64,000 bases of DNA from Thalassospira lohafexi (GTDB taxonomy: Bacteria; Pseudomonadota; Alphaproteobacteria; Rhodospirillales; Thalassospiraceae), in contig NZ_NXGX01000001.1 in assembly GCF_002844275.1 (NCBI RefSeq), positions 434,001 to 498,000 on the forward strand, in the 5' to 3' direction. The translations under genes were made by a program, and so were the position numbers. Below, piece after piece: positions 47,489 to 56,997 of the stretch. The notes beneath the pieces are model-generated. The model had not been told where the DNA came from. It worked only from the letters and a program-made list of their open reading frames with translations, and did no database searches. Each line of letters begins with the position of its first letter. The stretch's first letter is position 1.

Positions 47489-48430
47489 ATGAAAAAGGCG
47501 CTTACTGCCGTTGCGGCAGCAGCATTTGCATTTGCCGGTTTGACCGGGACTGCATCCGCAGAAAATGAAAAATTTGTTCTGATCAGCCACGCACCGGATT
47601 CAGATAGCTGGTGGAACGTGATCAAGAATGCCATTCAGGTCGCCGGTGACCAGATGGATGTCGAAGTTGAATATCGCAACCCACCGACCGGCGATCTGGC
47701 CGACATGGCACGTATTGTCGAACAGGCCAGTGCAACCAATCCGGATGGCATCATTGTGACCATCGCAGACTTTAACGTCCTTCAGGGGCCGGTTAAAGAT
47801 GCAGTTGATAAGGGCATTCCGGTTATCACGATTAACTCTGGTACTCAGGAACAGTCCGAAAAACTCGGCGCACTGATGCATGTCGGTCAGCCAGAATATG
47901 ACGCCGGTTTTGGCGCAGGAAAGCGCGCGGCCGCAGCCGGTGCGAAAAGCTTTGTCTGTGTGAACCATTACATCACCAACCCGGCATCGGTCGAACGTTG
48001 CCGTGGCTTTGCCGACGCCCTTGGTGTTGAGCTTGGCAGCCAGATGATCGATAGCGGTCAGGATCCGTCGGAAGTCAAAAACAAGGTCAGCGCATATTTG
48101 AACTCTCATCAGGATGTTGATGCGGTTCTGACCCTTGGTCCGAATTCCGCCCATCCGACCTTGGCTGCGCTTCGCGATTCTGGTCTGGCGGGTGAAATCA
48201 TGTTTGGTACATTCGATCTTTCATCCGAGATTGCCGATGCGATCAAAGCGGGCGAAATCGACTTTGCGATTGATCAGCAGCCGTATCTGCAAGGGTATCT
48301 GCCGGTCGTCATTCTGACCAACTATGCCCGTTACGGCGTTCTGCCGTCCGGTCATATCAATTCTGGTCCGGGTTTCATCACCAAGGACAATATTGCGCAG
48401 GTCGAAAAATACGCCGGCGAATATCGTTAA
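47489..48430 (+). CDS. Sugar ABC transporter substrate-binding protein (probable inositol)
   Basis: A 313-residue periplasmic binding protein of the ribose/inositol type (PBP1 superfamily), with a Sec signal ending GTASAEN (about residue 26). The mature start KFVLISHAPDSDSWWNVIKNAI is typical. The function as inositol receptor is inferred from the operon with iolC-D-E-B and the IolR operator. The RBS GGGAGG is strong; a longer frame from 47393 is leader DNA. A hairpin after the stop probably raises its yield over the permease. Confidence 0.88.
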   Translation: MKKALTAVAAAAFAFAGLTGTASAENEKFVLISHAPDSDSWWNVIKNAIQVAGDQMDVEVEYRNPPTGDLADMARIVEQASATNPDGIIVTIADFNVLQGPVKDAVDKGIPVITINSGTQEQSEKLGALMHVGQPEYDAGFGAGKRAAAAGAKSFVCVNHYITNPASVERCRGFADALGVELGSQMIDSGQDPSEVKNKVSAYLNSHQDVDAVLTLGPNSAHPTLAALRDSGLAGEIMFGTFDLSSEIADAIKAGEIDFAIDQQPYLQGYLPVVILTNYARYGVLPSGHINSGPGFITKDNIAQVEKYAGEYR

Positions 48431-48444
48431 ACCTCCCTCCCGTC

Positions 48445-48470
48445 AGGGGCGTGCCAGTTTGGCCGCCCCT
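48445..48470 (+). other. Intercistronic hairpin after the binding-protein gene
   Basis: AGGGGCG and CGCCCCT pair, with an inner GCCA/TGGC step and no T-run. Such stems after binding-protein genes usually protect the upstream mRNA and give more receptor than permease. That role is inferred. Confidence 0.55.
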
Positions 48471-48504
48471 GGCCACCCCTTCTATCAGTTAAAAGAGTAA
48501 TGCC

Positions 48505-49602
48505 ATGTCGGACGAGCGGATCAAGCAAGTCTCAGCCATTCGCCGTGCCATGATCAGGCCCGAACTCGGAGCGATCTGCGGTACGATTCTGGTCTTTGTT
48601 TTCTTCTTTATGATTGCCGGTGATAGCGGCATGTTTTCCGCCGAAGGTGTTCAGAACTGGGGCGTTGTTTCCGCGCAGTTCGCGATCATTGCGGTCGGTG
48701 CCTGCCTGTTGATGATTGCCGGCGAGTTTGATCTTTCCGTCGGTTCCATGATCGGCTTTGCCGGTGTGGTCATTGCCATTCTGTCGGTGCAATGGGGCTT
48801 GCCGATTTGGCTTTCGATCATTGCGGCCTTTGTGGTTTGCATGGCAATTGGGGCGCTGAACGGGTTCCTTGTCATCAAGACCGGCCTGCCCAGTTTCATC
48901 GTAACACTGGCATTTTTGTATATTCTGCGCGGACTGACCATCTGGCTTTCCATTTTGACGACCCGTCAAACCATTATCGGTGGTGTGAAAGAAGCAGCCG
49001 AAGGCGACCCGCTGGCATGGTTGTTTGGCGGTGTGATCTTCAAGGGGCTCTTCCAGTGGTTGGGCGATATTGGTGTGATAGAGACCTTTACCCGTGGATC
49101 GCGTATGGGCCAGCCGGTGGTTGATGGTATTCCGATGCTGGTTGTCTGGGCGCTTGGGCTTGTCATTTTTGGTCACTGGCTTTTGACCAAAACACGTTTC
49201 GGGAACTGGATTTTTGCATCGGGTGGTGATGCGCAGGCGGCACGTTATGTCGGTGTTCCGGTGAACCGGGTTAAAATCCTGATGTTTATGTTTACCGCTT
49301 TTTGCGCAACTGTGTTTGCCACCTGTCAGGTGATGGAATTCGGCTCAGCCGCAGCAGATCGTGGTTTGCTCAAGGAATTTGAAGCCATCATTTGTGTGGT
49401 CATTGGCGGTGCGCTTTTGACCGGTGGATATGGCTCTGTGATCGGGGCGGCACTAGGCGCGCTGATCTTTGGTGTGGTTCAGCAGGGCCTGTTCTTTGCT
49501 GGTGCTGAAAGCTCGCTTTTCCGAGTGTTCCTTGGGGGTATCCTGATCTTTGCTGTCATCATGAATACCTATATCCGCCGCATGATTACGGGAGAACGGT
49601 GA
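48505..49602 (+). CDS. Sugar ABC transporter permease (probable inositol)
   Basis: A 365-residue inner-membrane permease of the BPD_transp_2/RbsC type, with about nine or ten hydrophobic segments. The family stretch [18 protein letters not shown] near residue 78 and the late [28 protein letters not shown] are both present. A 55-residue loop near residues 150-210 is longer than in RbsC. It overlaps the ATPase gene by one base. Confidence 0.9.
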   Translation: MSDERIKQVSAIRRAMIRPELGAICGTILVFVFFFMIAGDSGMFSAEGVQNWGVVSAQFAIIAVGACLLMIAGEFDLSVGSMIGFAGVVIAILSVQWGLPIWLSIIAAFVVCMAIGALNGFLVIKTGLPSFIVTLAFLYILRGLTIWLSILTTRQTIIGGVKEAAEGDPLAWLFGGVIFKGLFQWLGDIGVIETFTRGSRMGQPVVDGIPMLVVWALGLVIFGHWLLTKTRFGNWIFASGGDAQAARYVGVPVNRVKILMFMFTAFCATVFATCQVMEFGSAAADRGLLKEFEAIICVVIGGALLTGGYGSVIGAALGALIFGVVQQGLFFAGAESSLFRVFLGGILIFAVIMNTYIRRMITGER

Positions 49603-50381
49603 TGAGCACGCCTTTGATTGAAATGGACAATATCGAAAAACATTTTGGTCCTGTCATCGCCCTTGGAGGTGTTTCCTTCAATGTCATGGAAGGGGAGTGT
49701 CATTGTCTTCTGGGCGACAATGGTGCCGGGAAATCGACCTTTATCAAAACCATGTCGGGGGTTCACAAACCGACCAAGGGTGTGATGCGGGTTAGCGGTC
49801 AGGATGTCGCATTTTCCAGCCCGCGGGATGCGATGGAAGCCGGGATTGCCACGGTCTATCAGGATTTGGCAATGATCCCGCTTATGTCGGTGACACGCAA
49901 TTTCTGGATGGGACGTGAGCCACGTAAAAGTTTCGGCCCGTTCAAATGGATCGATTTCAAACACGCCAACAAGGTGACCATGGATGAAATGTCATCCATG
50001 GGAATTAACCTGCGTGAACCAGAACAAGCAGTTGGGACCCTGTCGGGCGGCGAGCGCCAGACGGTTGCAATTGCGCGTGCGGTTCATTTCGGGGCCAAGG
50101 TCCTGATCCTTGATGAGCCGACATCCGCCCTTGGTGTGCGTCAGACATCGAATGTTCTGGCAACCATCGACCGGGTGCGCAAATCCGGGATCGGGGTGAT
50201 TTTCATTACCCATAACGTGCGTCATGCAATGGCCGTCGGTGACAGATTTACCGTGTTGAACCGTGGCCAAACCCATGGCACGGCAAAGCGGGGCGAAATC
50301 AAACCGGAAGAATTGCAGGATATGATGGCTGGCGGACAGGAGCTTGCCCAGCTCGAAGGGTCGCTCGGAGGGACAGTTTGA
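49602..50381 (+). CDS. Sugar ABC transporter ATP-binding protein, single-domain form
   Basis: A 259-residue ABC ATPase. Walker A is [11 protein letters not shown] (about residue 38), the signature is [14 protein letters not shown], Walker B is [12 protein letters not shown] and the switch His lies in [10 protein letters not shown]. Most ribose/inositol-type importers carry a tandem ATPase of about 500 residues; here there is one nucleotide-binding domain, as in fructose FrcA, so it should act as a homodimer. The start at 49602 overlaps the permease stop. Confidence 0.9.
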   Translation: MSTPLIEMDNIEKHFGPVIALGGVSFNVMEGECHCLLGDNGAGKSTFIKTMSGVHKPTKGVMRVSGQDVAFSSPRDAMEAGIATVYQDLAMIPLMSVTRNFWMGREPRKSFGPFKWIDFKHANKVTMDEMSSMGINLREPEQAVGTLSGGERQTVAIARAVHFGAKVLILDEPTSALGVRQTSNVLATIDRVRKSGIGVIFITHNVRHAMAVGDRFTVLNRGQTHGTAKRGEIKPEELQDMMAGGQELAQLEGSLGGTV

Positions 50382-52294
50382 TGAAGCGGCTTGATGTCAT
50401 CACGATCGGACGGTCGTCGGTTGACCTTTATGGGGCCCAGATTGGCGGGCGCCTAGAGGACATGGTGTCGTTCAACAAATATATCGGCGGGTCCCCGACC
50501 AATATGGCATGCGGTACGGCGCGTTTGGGACTTAAATCTGCGCTGATCACCCGTGTTGGGGATGAGCATATGGGCCGGTTTATTCGCGAAAAATTGATCG
50601 CCGAAGGCGTTGATGTCCGTGGTGTGGTCACCGACCCGGAACGTCTGAGCGCACTTGTGTTGCTTGGGGTGCGCGATCAGGAACAGTTTCCGTTGATTTT
50701 CTATCGCGAAAACTGTGCTGACATGGCGCTCTGCGAAGATGATATCGATCCTGATTTCATTTCGGATGCACGCTGTGTCACGGTTACGGGAACGCATCTA
50801 TCGCATCCCAAAACCCGTGCTGCGGTGCTTAAGGCTGTAAAACTGGCGCGCGATGGTGGTGCGAAAACCGCCCTTGATATTGATTACCGTCCCAATCTTT
50901 TGGGGCTGTCGGGACATGGGGATGGTGAAAACCGTTTCATTGCGTCGGACACGGTGACCAAGGAATTGCAGGCAACCCTGCATTTGTTTGATCTGATCGT
51001 GGGGACCGAGGAAGAATTCCATATTGCCGGGGGGACGACAAATACCCTAAAGGCGCTGGAAAATGTTCGGAGTATCTCGAAGGCGACGCTTGTGTGTAAA
51101 CGCGGTCCGATGGGGGCGGTGGCCTTTGCCGACGAAATCGGTACGAACCTTGATGATGGAATTTCCGGGCCGGGGTTTGCGGTTGATGTCTTTAACGTCC
51201 TTGGTGCGGGTGACGGCTTTATGTCGGGTCTGCTCAAAGGCTGGCTAACTGATCAGGATTGGCAAACGTCACTTAAATACGCCAATGCATGTGGGGCGTT
51301 TGCGGTGTCGCGCCATGGCTGTACGCCTGCCTATCCGAGTTGGGAAGAACTTCAATTCTTCTTTGATCGTGGAATGAAAACCCCGGAACTGCGCAATGAC
51401 GCAGAGCTTGAACAAATCCACTGGTCAACCAATCGAACCGGCACATGGCCGGAAATGCGGGTCTTTGCCTTTGACCATCGCATGCAGCTTGAAGATTTGG
51501 CTGATGAGCTAAAAGTTTCCCGTGACCGCATTGGACCGTTCAAGGAACTTTGCCTTCGTGCGGCGCGGACGGTATCTGGCGATAAGGTAGGATACGGCAT
51601 TCTGTGTGATCGTCGATTGGGCCGTGATGCACTTTATGCGGCCGCGGGAACCGGGCTTTGGATTGGACGTCCGGTCGAAGTGCCGGGATCGCGTCCCTTG
51701 CAGCTTGAAATTGGACCGGATCTTGGTACCAAGCTTGCAGAATGGCCGGTCGAGCATGTGGTTAAGGTCCTGTGTTTTTATCATCCCGATGACGACGCCC
51801 AGACCAAGACCGATCAGGAAGAAACCATTGTCCGCCTTGCTGACGCGGCACGGGCCAACGGGTTGGAATTCCTGCTGGAAGTCATTCCGTCGAAAGTGCG
51901 CGACTGCGATGATGAAACCACGGCCAAGGTGATTGAACGTTTCTACGATATCGGGGTTTATCCCGACTGGTGGAAGCTTGAGCCAATGAAATCGGATGGG
52001 GCATGGCGCAATGCCTGTGATGCCATTGCCAAAAATGATCCTTATTGTCGGGGCATTGTGGTTCTGGGCCTTGAAGCACCAGAGGCAGAGCTTGTCGAAA
52101 GCTTCGAAGTTGCGGCACGGTATGACATGGTCAAGGGTTTTGCCGTTGGGCGGACCATCTTTGCCGGTGTTGCACGCGAATGGTTAAGCGGTACGATCAC
52201 GGACGAAGATGCCGTTGTCTCAATGGCAAATAAATATCGCGCCCTGTGTGATACCTGGGACGCAGCGCGCAAAAAATCGGGAGGAGCGGCATGA
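50381..52294 (+). CDS. iolC: Bifunctional 5-dehydro-2-deoxygluconokinase / DUF2090 protein (IolC fusion)
   Basis: A 637-residue two-domain protein. Residues about 1-330 are a PfkB sugar kinase (GGSPTNMACGTARLG near the start; catalytic base in GAGDGFMSGLLKG near residue 278) that phosphorylates 5-dehydro-2-deoxy-D-gluconate. Residues about 345-635 are DUF2090, an aldolase-like TIM-barrel domain (FAFDHRMQLEDLAD, LEVIPSKVRD, WWKLEPM, GFAVGRTIF) thought to cleave the phosphorylated product, the job of IolJ elsewhere. The overlap with the ATPase stop implies coupled translation. Confidence 0.92.
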   Translation: MKRLDVITIGRSSVDLYGAQIGGRLEDMVSFNKYIGGSPTNMACGTARLGLKSALITRVGDEHMGRFIREKLIAEGVDVRGVVTDPERLSALVLLGVRDQEQFPLIFYRENCADMALCEDDIDPDFISDARCVTVTGTHLSHPKTRAAVLKAVKLARDGGAKTALDIDYRPNLLGLSGHGDGENRFIASDTVTKELQATLHLFDLIVGTEEEFHIAGGTTNTLKALENVRSISKATLVCKRGPMGAVAFADEIGTNLDDGISGPGFAVDVFNVLGAGDGFMSGLLKGWLTDQDWQTSLKYANACGAFAVSRHGCTPAYPSWEELQFFFDRGMKTPELRNDAELEQIHWSTNRTGTWPEMRVFAFDHRMQLEDLADELKVSRDRIGPFKELCLRAARTVSGDKVGYGILCDRRLGRDALYAAAGTGLWIGRPVEVPGSRPLQLEIGPDLGTKLAEWPVEHVVKVLCFYHPDDDAQTKTDQEETIVRLADAARANGLEFLLEVIPSKVRDCDDETTAKVIERFYDIGVYPDWWKLEPMKSDGAWRNACDAIAKNDPYCRGIVVLGLEAPEAELVESFEVAARYDMVKGFAVGRTIFAGVAREWLSGTITDEDAVVSMANKYRALCDTWDAARKKSGGAA

Positions 52295-54120
52295 AAACCG
52301 TTCGATTAACCGCCGCCCAAGCAATGGTGCGGTACCTTAGTTGTCAGATGAACAGTGATGGCGATCCCTTCTTTGGCGGGTGCTGGGCGATTTTCGGGCA
52401 TGGCAATGTCGCGGGGCTTGGCGAGGCCTTGCACGGTATTGGCGATGATTTTCCGACATGGCGCGGTCATAACGAGCAGGGTATGGCGCATGCCGCCATT
52501 GCCTATGCCAAGGCATCCAATCGCAAACGTGCGATGACGGTGACGACCTCTATCGGGCCGGGGGCGACCAACATGGTAACCGCTGCGGCACTGGCGCATG
52601 TGAACCGTTTGCCGGTTCTTCTTGTGCCCGGTGATGTGTTTGCCAATCGCGCACCTGACCCGGTTTTGCAGCAGATAGAAGATTTTGGCGATGGTACGAT
52701 TTCGGCCAATGACTGCTTTAAACCAGTAAGTCGCTATTTTGACCGGATCACCCGCCCAGAACAGCTTTTGACCGCCTTGCCGCGTGCGATGGCTGTACTG
52801 ACTGATCCGGTGGAGTGTGGTCCGGTCACATTGGCGTTCTGTCAGGATGTTCAGGCAGAAGCCTATGATTGGCCAGAAAACTTCTTTGTGCAAAAAACAT
52901 GGAAACAGGTGCGCCCGCGTGCAGACCTTGACCAGATTGACGCCGCGATTGCGGCGATCAAGGTGGCAAAAAAGCCACTGATCATTGCCGGTGGTGGCGT
53001 GCATTATGCCGATGCATGTGATGATCTGCGCGACTTTGCCCATCGTCATAATATCCCCGTGGCTGAAACTCAGGCGGGAAAATCCGCCTTGGCGTGGGAT
53101 GACGCACTTAACCTTGGGTCCATCGGTGTCACCGGGGCAAGTAGTGCCAATGCCGTTGCCGAAGAGGCTGATCTGATCATTGCGTTGGGCACGCGCCTTC
53201 AGGATTTTACGACGGGAAGCTGGGCGCTGTTTAAAGGCCCGAACCATCGCATTCTATCGATCAATGTTGCGGCCTATGACGCCCGAAAACATGATGCAAT
53301 TTCGGTTGTTGGCGATGCCAAGGTAACGCTGGCGGAGCTCAGCAGCGCGCTGGGCGAACATCAAGCACGTAGTGTCGATCCGGCGCTTAAGAAAAGCTGG
53401 ATTGAGGCGGTTGATGGTGTCACAGCCCTGCCAACCGGCAATGCCTTGCCGACCGATGCGCAGGTGATCGGTGCGGTTCAGCGCAGTACGGATGACGATA
53501 CCATTGTGGTCTGTGCTGCTGGCGGGCTTCCCGGCGAGTTGCACAAGCTTTGGAAAGCGGCCAAGCCGAATGGATATCATGTTGAATATGGCTTTTCCTG
53601 CATGGGCTATGAGATTGCCGGTGGCCTTGGCGTGAAGATGGCGCGTCCGGATCGTGAAGTTGTCGTCATGGTGGGGGATGGGTCCTACATGATGATGAAT
53701 TCCGAACTGGCGACCAGTGTGATGCTGGGCCACAAGATCATTACGGTAATCCTTGATAACCGCGGTTTTGGTTGTATCAACCGGTTGCAAATGGCGACCG
53801 GCGGGGAAAGTTTTAACAACCTTCTTGATACCGCACGCCATGTTGAACCATCTGCCATCGACTTTGCCGCCCATGCCGGTGCGATGGGGGCGGTTTCTGA
53901 AAAAGTTGCATCGATTACCGAGCTTGAAGACGCCATGGAGCGGGCACGCAAGGCAGATCGATCCTACGTCATTGTGATCGATACCGATCCGCTGCCCAGT
54001 ACTGAGGCCGGTGGTCATTGGTGGGATGTTGCCGTGCCAGAAGTTTCGGTGCGCCCGACGGTGAACGAAGCCCGCAAAAATTACGAAGCTGCGCTGAAAA
54101 ACCAGCGCCCCGGAGACTAG
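52291..54120 (+). CDS. iolD: 3D-(3,5/4)-trihydroxycyclohexane-1,2-dione acylhydrolase
   Basis: A 609-residue thiamine-diphosphate enzyme that hydrolytically opens the inositol ring. The N-terminal domain holds the catalytic Glu region near [17 protein letters not shown]; the cofactor site is [18 protein letters not shown] (about residue 455) followed by a conserved [15 protein letters not shown] four-base ATGA overlap with iolC is present. Confidence 0.94.
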   Translation: MKTVRLTAAQAMVRYLSCQMNSDGDPFFGGCWAIFGHGNVAGLGEALHGIGDDFPTWRGHNEQGMAHAAIAYAKASNRKRAMTVTTSIGPGATNMVTAAALAHVNRLPVLLVPGDVFANRAPDPVLQQIEDFGDGTISANDCFKPVSRYFDRITRPEQLLTALPRAMAVLTDPVECGPVTLAFCQDVQAEAYDWPENFFVQKTWKQVRPRADLDQIDAAIAAIKVAKKPLIIAGGGVHYADACDDLRDFAHRHNIPVAETQAGKSALAWDDALNLGSIGVTGASSANAVAEEADLIIALGTRLQDFTTGSWALFKGPNHRILSINVAAYDARKHDAISVVGDAKVTLAELSSALGEHQARSVDPALKKSWIEAVDGVTALPTGNALPTDAQVIGAVQRSTDDDTIVVCAAGGLPGELHKLWKAAKPNGYHVEYGFSCMGYEIAGGLGVKMARPDREVVVMVGDGSYMMMNSELATSVMLGHKIITVILDNRGFGCINRLQMATGGESFNNLLDTARHVEPSAIDFAAHAGAMGAVSEKVASITELEDAMERARKADRSYVIVIDTDPLPSTEAGGHWWDVAVPEVSVRPTVNEARKNYEAALKNQRPGD

Positions 54121-54124
54121 AATT

Positions 54125-55030
54125 ATGATCCTTTACGGTACCAATCCGATTGCCTGGTCCAATGATGATGACCAGACCCTTGGCGCAGAAATCAGCCTTG
54201 AGACCTGTTTGTCCGAAGCTGGAAAAATCGGCTTTGACGGCATTGAAAAAGGCCACAAAATGCCGACAGAACCGTCTGCCTTAAAAGCAGCGCTTGAGCC
54301 CCATGGTCTTCAATTCGTATCTGGCTGGCATTCGCTGAACCTTTTGACCCATTCGGTCGAGGATGAGAAAAAAGCCATTCAACCACATCTTGATTTGCTC
54401 AAAGCCATGGGCTGCAAGGTTTGCATCGTATGCGAAACCTCAAACGCCATTCATGGTAATGATGATGCCGCCCTTAATGACAGCCCGGTTCTGGTTGGTG
54501 ATCAATGGGCAAAGTTTGGCGCGGATGTTGAACTGATTGCGGCCTATTGTGCCGATCAGGGGATTGATCTGGTCTATCACCATCACATGGGCACGATTGT
54601 TGAAACTGCCGATGAAATTCATGCCTTTATGGCCAATACCGGCCCGAAAACCAAATTGTTGCTCGATACCGGACACGCATGGTTTGGCGGCGCCGACCCC
54701 AAAGAATTGGCGACCCGTTACATGGACCGTGTTGGGCATATCCATTGTAAAAACGTGCGCCCGACGATCAGCAAACAGGTCCGTGAAGAGGGCTTGAGCT
54801 TCCTTGAAGGTGTGCGCCGTGGTGTCTTTACCGTCCCAGGGGACGCCGAAGGTGGCGTTGCGTTTGAACCGGTCCTGAAAATAGCGGGTGAACACGGTTA
54901 TTCCGGTTGGCTGGTGATTGAGGCCGAACAGGACCCCAATGTGCGCAACCCGTTTGAATACCAGTCACTGGGATTGAAATCGCTCCGCGATATGGCCGAG
55001 AAAACCGGACTGGATAAAGGAGACATCTGA
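54125..55030 (+). CDS. iolE: Inosose dehydratase
   Basis: A 301-residue sugar-isomerase-fold (TIM barrel) enzyme that dehydrates 2-keto-myo-inositol, the second step of the pathway. Metal and substrate motifs visible are [34 protein letters not shown] and [10 protein letters not shown]. It starts four bases after iolD and overlaps iolB by one base. Confidence 0.93.
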   Translation: MILYGTNPIAWSNDDDQTLGAEISLETCLSEAGKIGFDGIEKGHKMPTEPSALKAALEPHGLQFVSGWHSLNLLTHSVEDEKKAIQPHLDLLKAMGCKVCIVCETSNAIHGNDDAALNDSPVLVGDQWAKFGADVELIAAYCADQGIDLVYHHHMGTIVETADEIHAFMANTGPKTKLLLDTGHAWFGGADPKELATRYMDRVGHIHCKNVRPTISKQVREEGLSFLEGVRRGVFTVPGDAEGGVAFEPVLKIAGEHGYSGWLVIEAEQDPNVRNPFEYQSLGLKSLRDMAEKTGLDKGDI

Positions 55031-55833
55031 TGGCAGACCTGCTTAGAAAACCAAGTGGAACACAGGGCAAGGTACATGACATTACCGCCAAAGATGCCAA
55101 TTGGGGATATGTCGGGTTTGGTCTGTATCACCTGAAAGCGGGCGAAAGTGCTGCCGAAGCAACAGGGGATCGTGAAGTCATTCTGGTTCTGGTCGAAGGC
55201 AAGGCAAGCATTTCTGTCGATGATCAGGATTTCGGCGAACTTGGCAAACGTATGAGCGTTTTTGAGCGGATCCCGCCAGCTTGCGTCTATGCGCCCAATG
55301 AAGCGAACTGGAAAGCGGTGGCCACGACGGATTGTACGCTTGCGGTTTGTACCGCACCGGGCAAGGGAAATTACCCGGCAGGGGTGATCAGTGATATCGA
55401 ACTGGTTGAGCGTGGCAAAGGGGCCAATACCCGCTATATTCATCCGATTGCGATGGAAGATAAAGACATTGCCGATAGCCTGCTGGTGACCGAGGTGTTT
55501 ACTCCGCAAGGCAACTGGTCAAGTTATCCGCCCCATCGTCATGATGAGGATAACTATCCTGACATGACCTATCTTGAAGAGACCTATTATCATCGCCTTA
55601 ACCCTGCTCAGGGGTTTGGGTTCCAGCGGGTCTTCACCGAGGATGGCGAGTTGGATGAAACCATGGCGGTTTCAGATGGCGATGTTGTTCTGGTGCCCAA
55701 GGGCCATCATCCGTGCGGCAGTCCATATGGCTATGAGATGTATTATCTTAACGTCATGGCCGGACCGATGCGCAAATGGCGCTTCCAAAACCATCCAGAT
55801 CATGACTGGATATTCCAGCGCGATAGCAAGTGA
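55030..55833 (+). CDS. iolB: 5-deoxy-glucuronate isomerase
   Basis: A 267-residue bicupin that isomerises 5-deoxy-D-glucuronate to 5-dehydro-2-deoxy-D-gluconate, feeding the IolC kinase. The C-terminal cupin metal ligands appear in SYPPHRHDEDNYP and an Glu in YLEETYYHRL, with a late GHHPCGSPYGYEMYYLN. It is the last gene of the operon. No iolA/mmsA follows, so the malonate-semialdehyde step must be encoded elsewhere. Confidence 0.93.
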   Translation: MADLLRKPSGTQGKVHDITAKDANWGYVGFGLYHLKAGESAAEATGDREVILVLVEGKASISVDDQDFGELGKRMSVFERIPPACVYAPNEANWKAVATTDCTLAVCTAPGKGNYPAGVISDIELVERGKGANTRYIHPIAMEDKDIADSLLVTEVFTPQGNWSSYPPHRHDEDNYPDMTYLEETYYHRLNPAQGFGFQRVFTEDGELDETMAVSDGDVVLVPKGHHPCGSPYGYEMYYLNVMAGPMRKWRFQNHPDHDWIFQRDSK

Positions 55834-55930
55834 TTGCAGACTAATCGAGAGTTTTCCGCGAATGCGGCTGAGCCATTTGAAGGCTTTTCTCGTTGGTGTA
55901 CATGCAAGTAGATGTCGTCTTTTCTGGTAC

Positions 55931-56021
55931 TAAGTAAATACTCATATCAAATGAGTATTTACTTAAATCTCCCAACGAAATGCCATACTTTTCCCGCGGG
56001 TCATAATTTGGAATTATGACC
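55931..56021 (+). repeat. Right palindromic element flanking the inositol cluster
   Basis: The region 55834-56205 holds no gene. Within it are two perfect inverted repeats: a 15-base arm pair starting TAAGTAAATACTCAT (55931-55945 with 55951-55965) and GGTCATAATT-TGG-AATTATGACC (55999-56021). Between them is CCATACTTTT. The order palindrome, CCATACTTTT, GTCATAATT matches the element at 43761-43862 in the same orientation, 12.2 kb away. Confidence 0.62.
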
Positions 56022-56188
56022 GGAGAATAGCTACCTGTTTGTTCTGATTGATGTTCTTCTGAGCCTTGTTGTCATGTGGTTCTGATAGAAGAAGATAAAT
56101 CGATAGAATCCGGTAGGCTGCAATAGCTTGGAAGGGAGGATACTCAGGAGTTTCAATTTGACTCTGGGGTATGTTCGCGCCTAGAAAA

Positions 56189-56203
56189 GAACAAATAGTG
56201 AAC
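56189..56203 (+). promoter_or_regulatory. SOS box (LexA operator) of imuA-imuB-dnaE2
   Basis: GAAC-AAATAGT-GAAC is a perfect match to the alphaproteobacterial LexA consensus GAAC-N7-GAAC. It ends two bases before the first possible imuA start codon. Confidence 0.9.
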
Positions 56204-56205
56204 AT

Positions 56206-56997
56206 ATGTTGTGCGTGATGTTAACTGAACGGCTTGATGAGGCGCGTGCCGCCTTGGCACAGCTCGACAAACAGTGGAAAGGACAGGTTGCTTGTCCGGA
56301 CGGTGAGACGGGTGGTGTGATTTCACATGCCTTTGGGAATGTGTCGCTATCCCGGCATATTGGCCCTGTCGGTATTCGATCTGTTGGCTTGCATGAAGTG
56401 GTTTGTGGCCATGACGATGGGCCCGCATCGGTTCTGGCGTGGCATCTTGCGCAGATTGGCGAAAATAAATGTGAAACAGGACCTTGTGGCAAATCTGTCT
56501 TTTGGATCAGGCAGCGGCGGGCCATTGATCAGGGACGTTTTTATCACTTGTCCTTGCCTGATCTGGCATCGGGTCCGCCGCCCTTGATGATGACGACCGG
56601 GCAGCAGGTTACGGCTCTTTGGGCATGTGAAGAAGTTGCCAAATCCGGGCAGGTCGCATCGGTTATTCTGGAGACAACCGACTATGGTTTGACGGCGGCC
56701 CGACGTCTGCAACTGGCGTGTGAGAAAGCCGGGACCCGTTTGATCGTGCTGAGAAGGGCGCAACAGACCAACCGTCTTGCACCATCCAGTGCGCTAACAC
56801 GCTGGAAAATCGAACCTTCCGATGACCGGAAGACAAACAGTACAGGAAATATTCATCATCTCAGCCTGATCGGGGGACGTGGGGTTCGACCGGGCGGCTG
56901 GAGAGTTGAGATCAATGCAGCAACGTTTTCTATATCTGTGGTTAACGCAATGGAAAGTCGACTGCCATCGGATCGCGCCGTCCGCATGCGGGGATGA
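56206..56997 (+). CDS. imuA: ImuA-like protein of the SOS mutagenesis cassette
   Basis: A protein of up to 263 residues, a diverged RecA-like partner that helps ImuB and DnaE2 in damage-induced mutagenesis. Seen: VVCGHDDGPASVLAWHLAQIGE near residue 65 and VASVILETTDYGLTAARRLQLAC near residue 150. No intact Walker A is visible. The first ATG (56206) leaves no room for an RBS after the SOS box, so 56218 is an equally good start. Its 3' end overlaps imuB by 83 bases in another frame. Confidence 0.78.
   Translation: MLCVMLTERLDEARAALAQLDKQWKGQVACPDGETGGVISHAFGNVSLSRHIGPVGIRSVGLHEVVCGHDDGPASVLAWHLAQIGENKCETGPCGKSVFWIRQRRAIDQGRFYHLSLPDLASGPPPLMMTTGQQVTALWACEEVAKSGQVASVILETTDYGLTAARRLQLACEKAGTRLIVLRRAQQTNRLAPSSALTRWKIEPSDDRKTNSTGNIHHLSLIGGRGVRPGGWRVEINAATFSISVVNAMESRLPSDRAVRMRG

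Noticed and set aside
55834-56205. Copy of the tRNA 3' end as an integration scar on the right of the inositol cluster
   Set aside because: No stretch resembling the T arm and acceptor end of the tRNA is present there, so a classic tRNA-att island is not supported.
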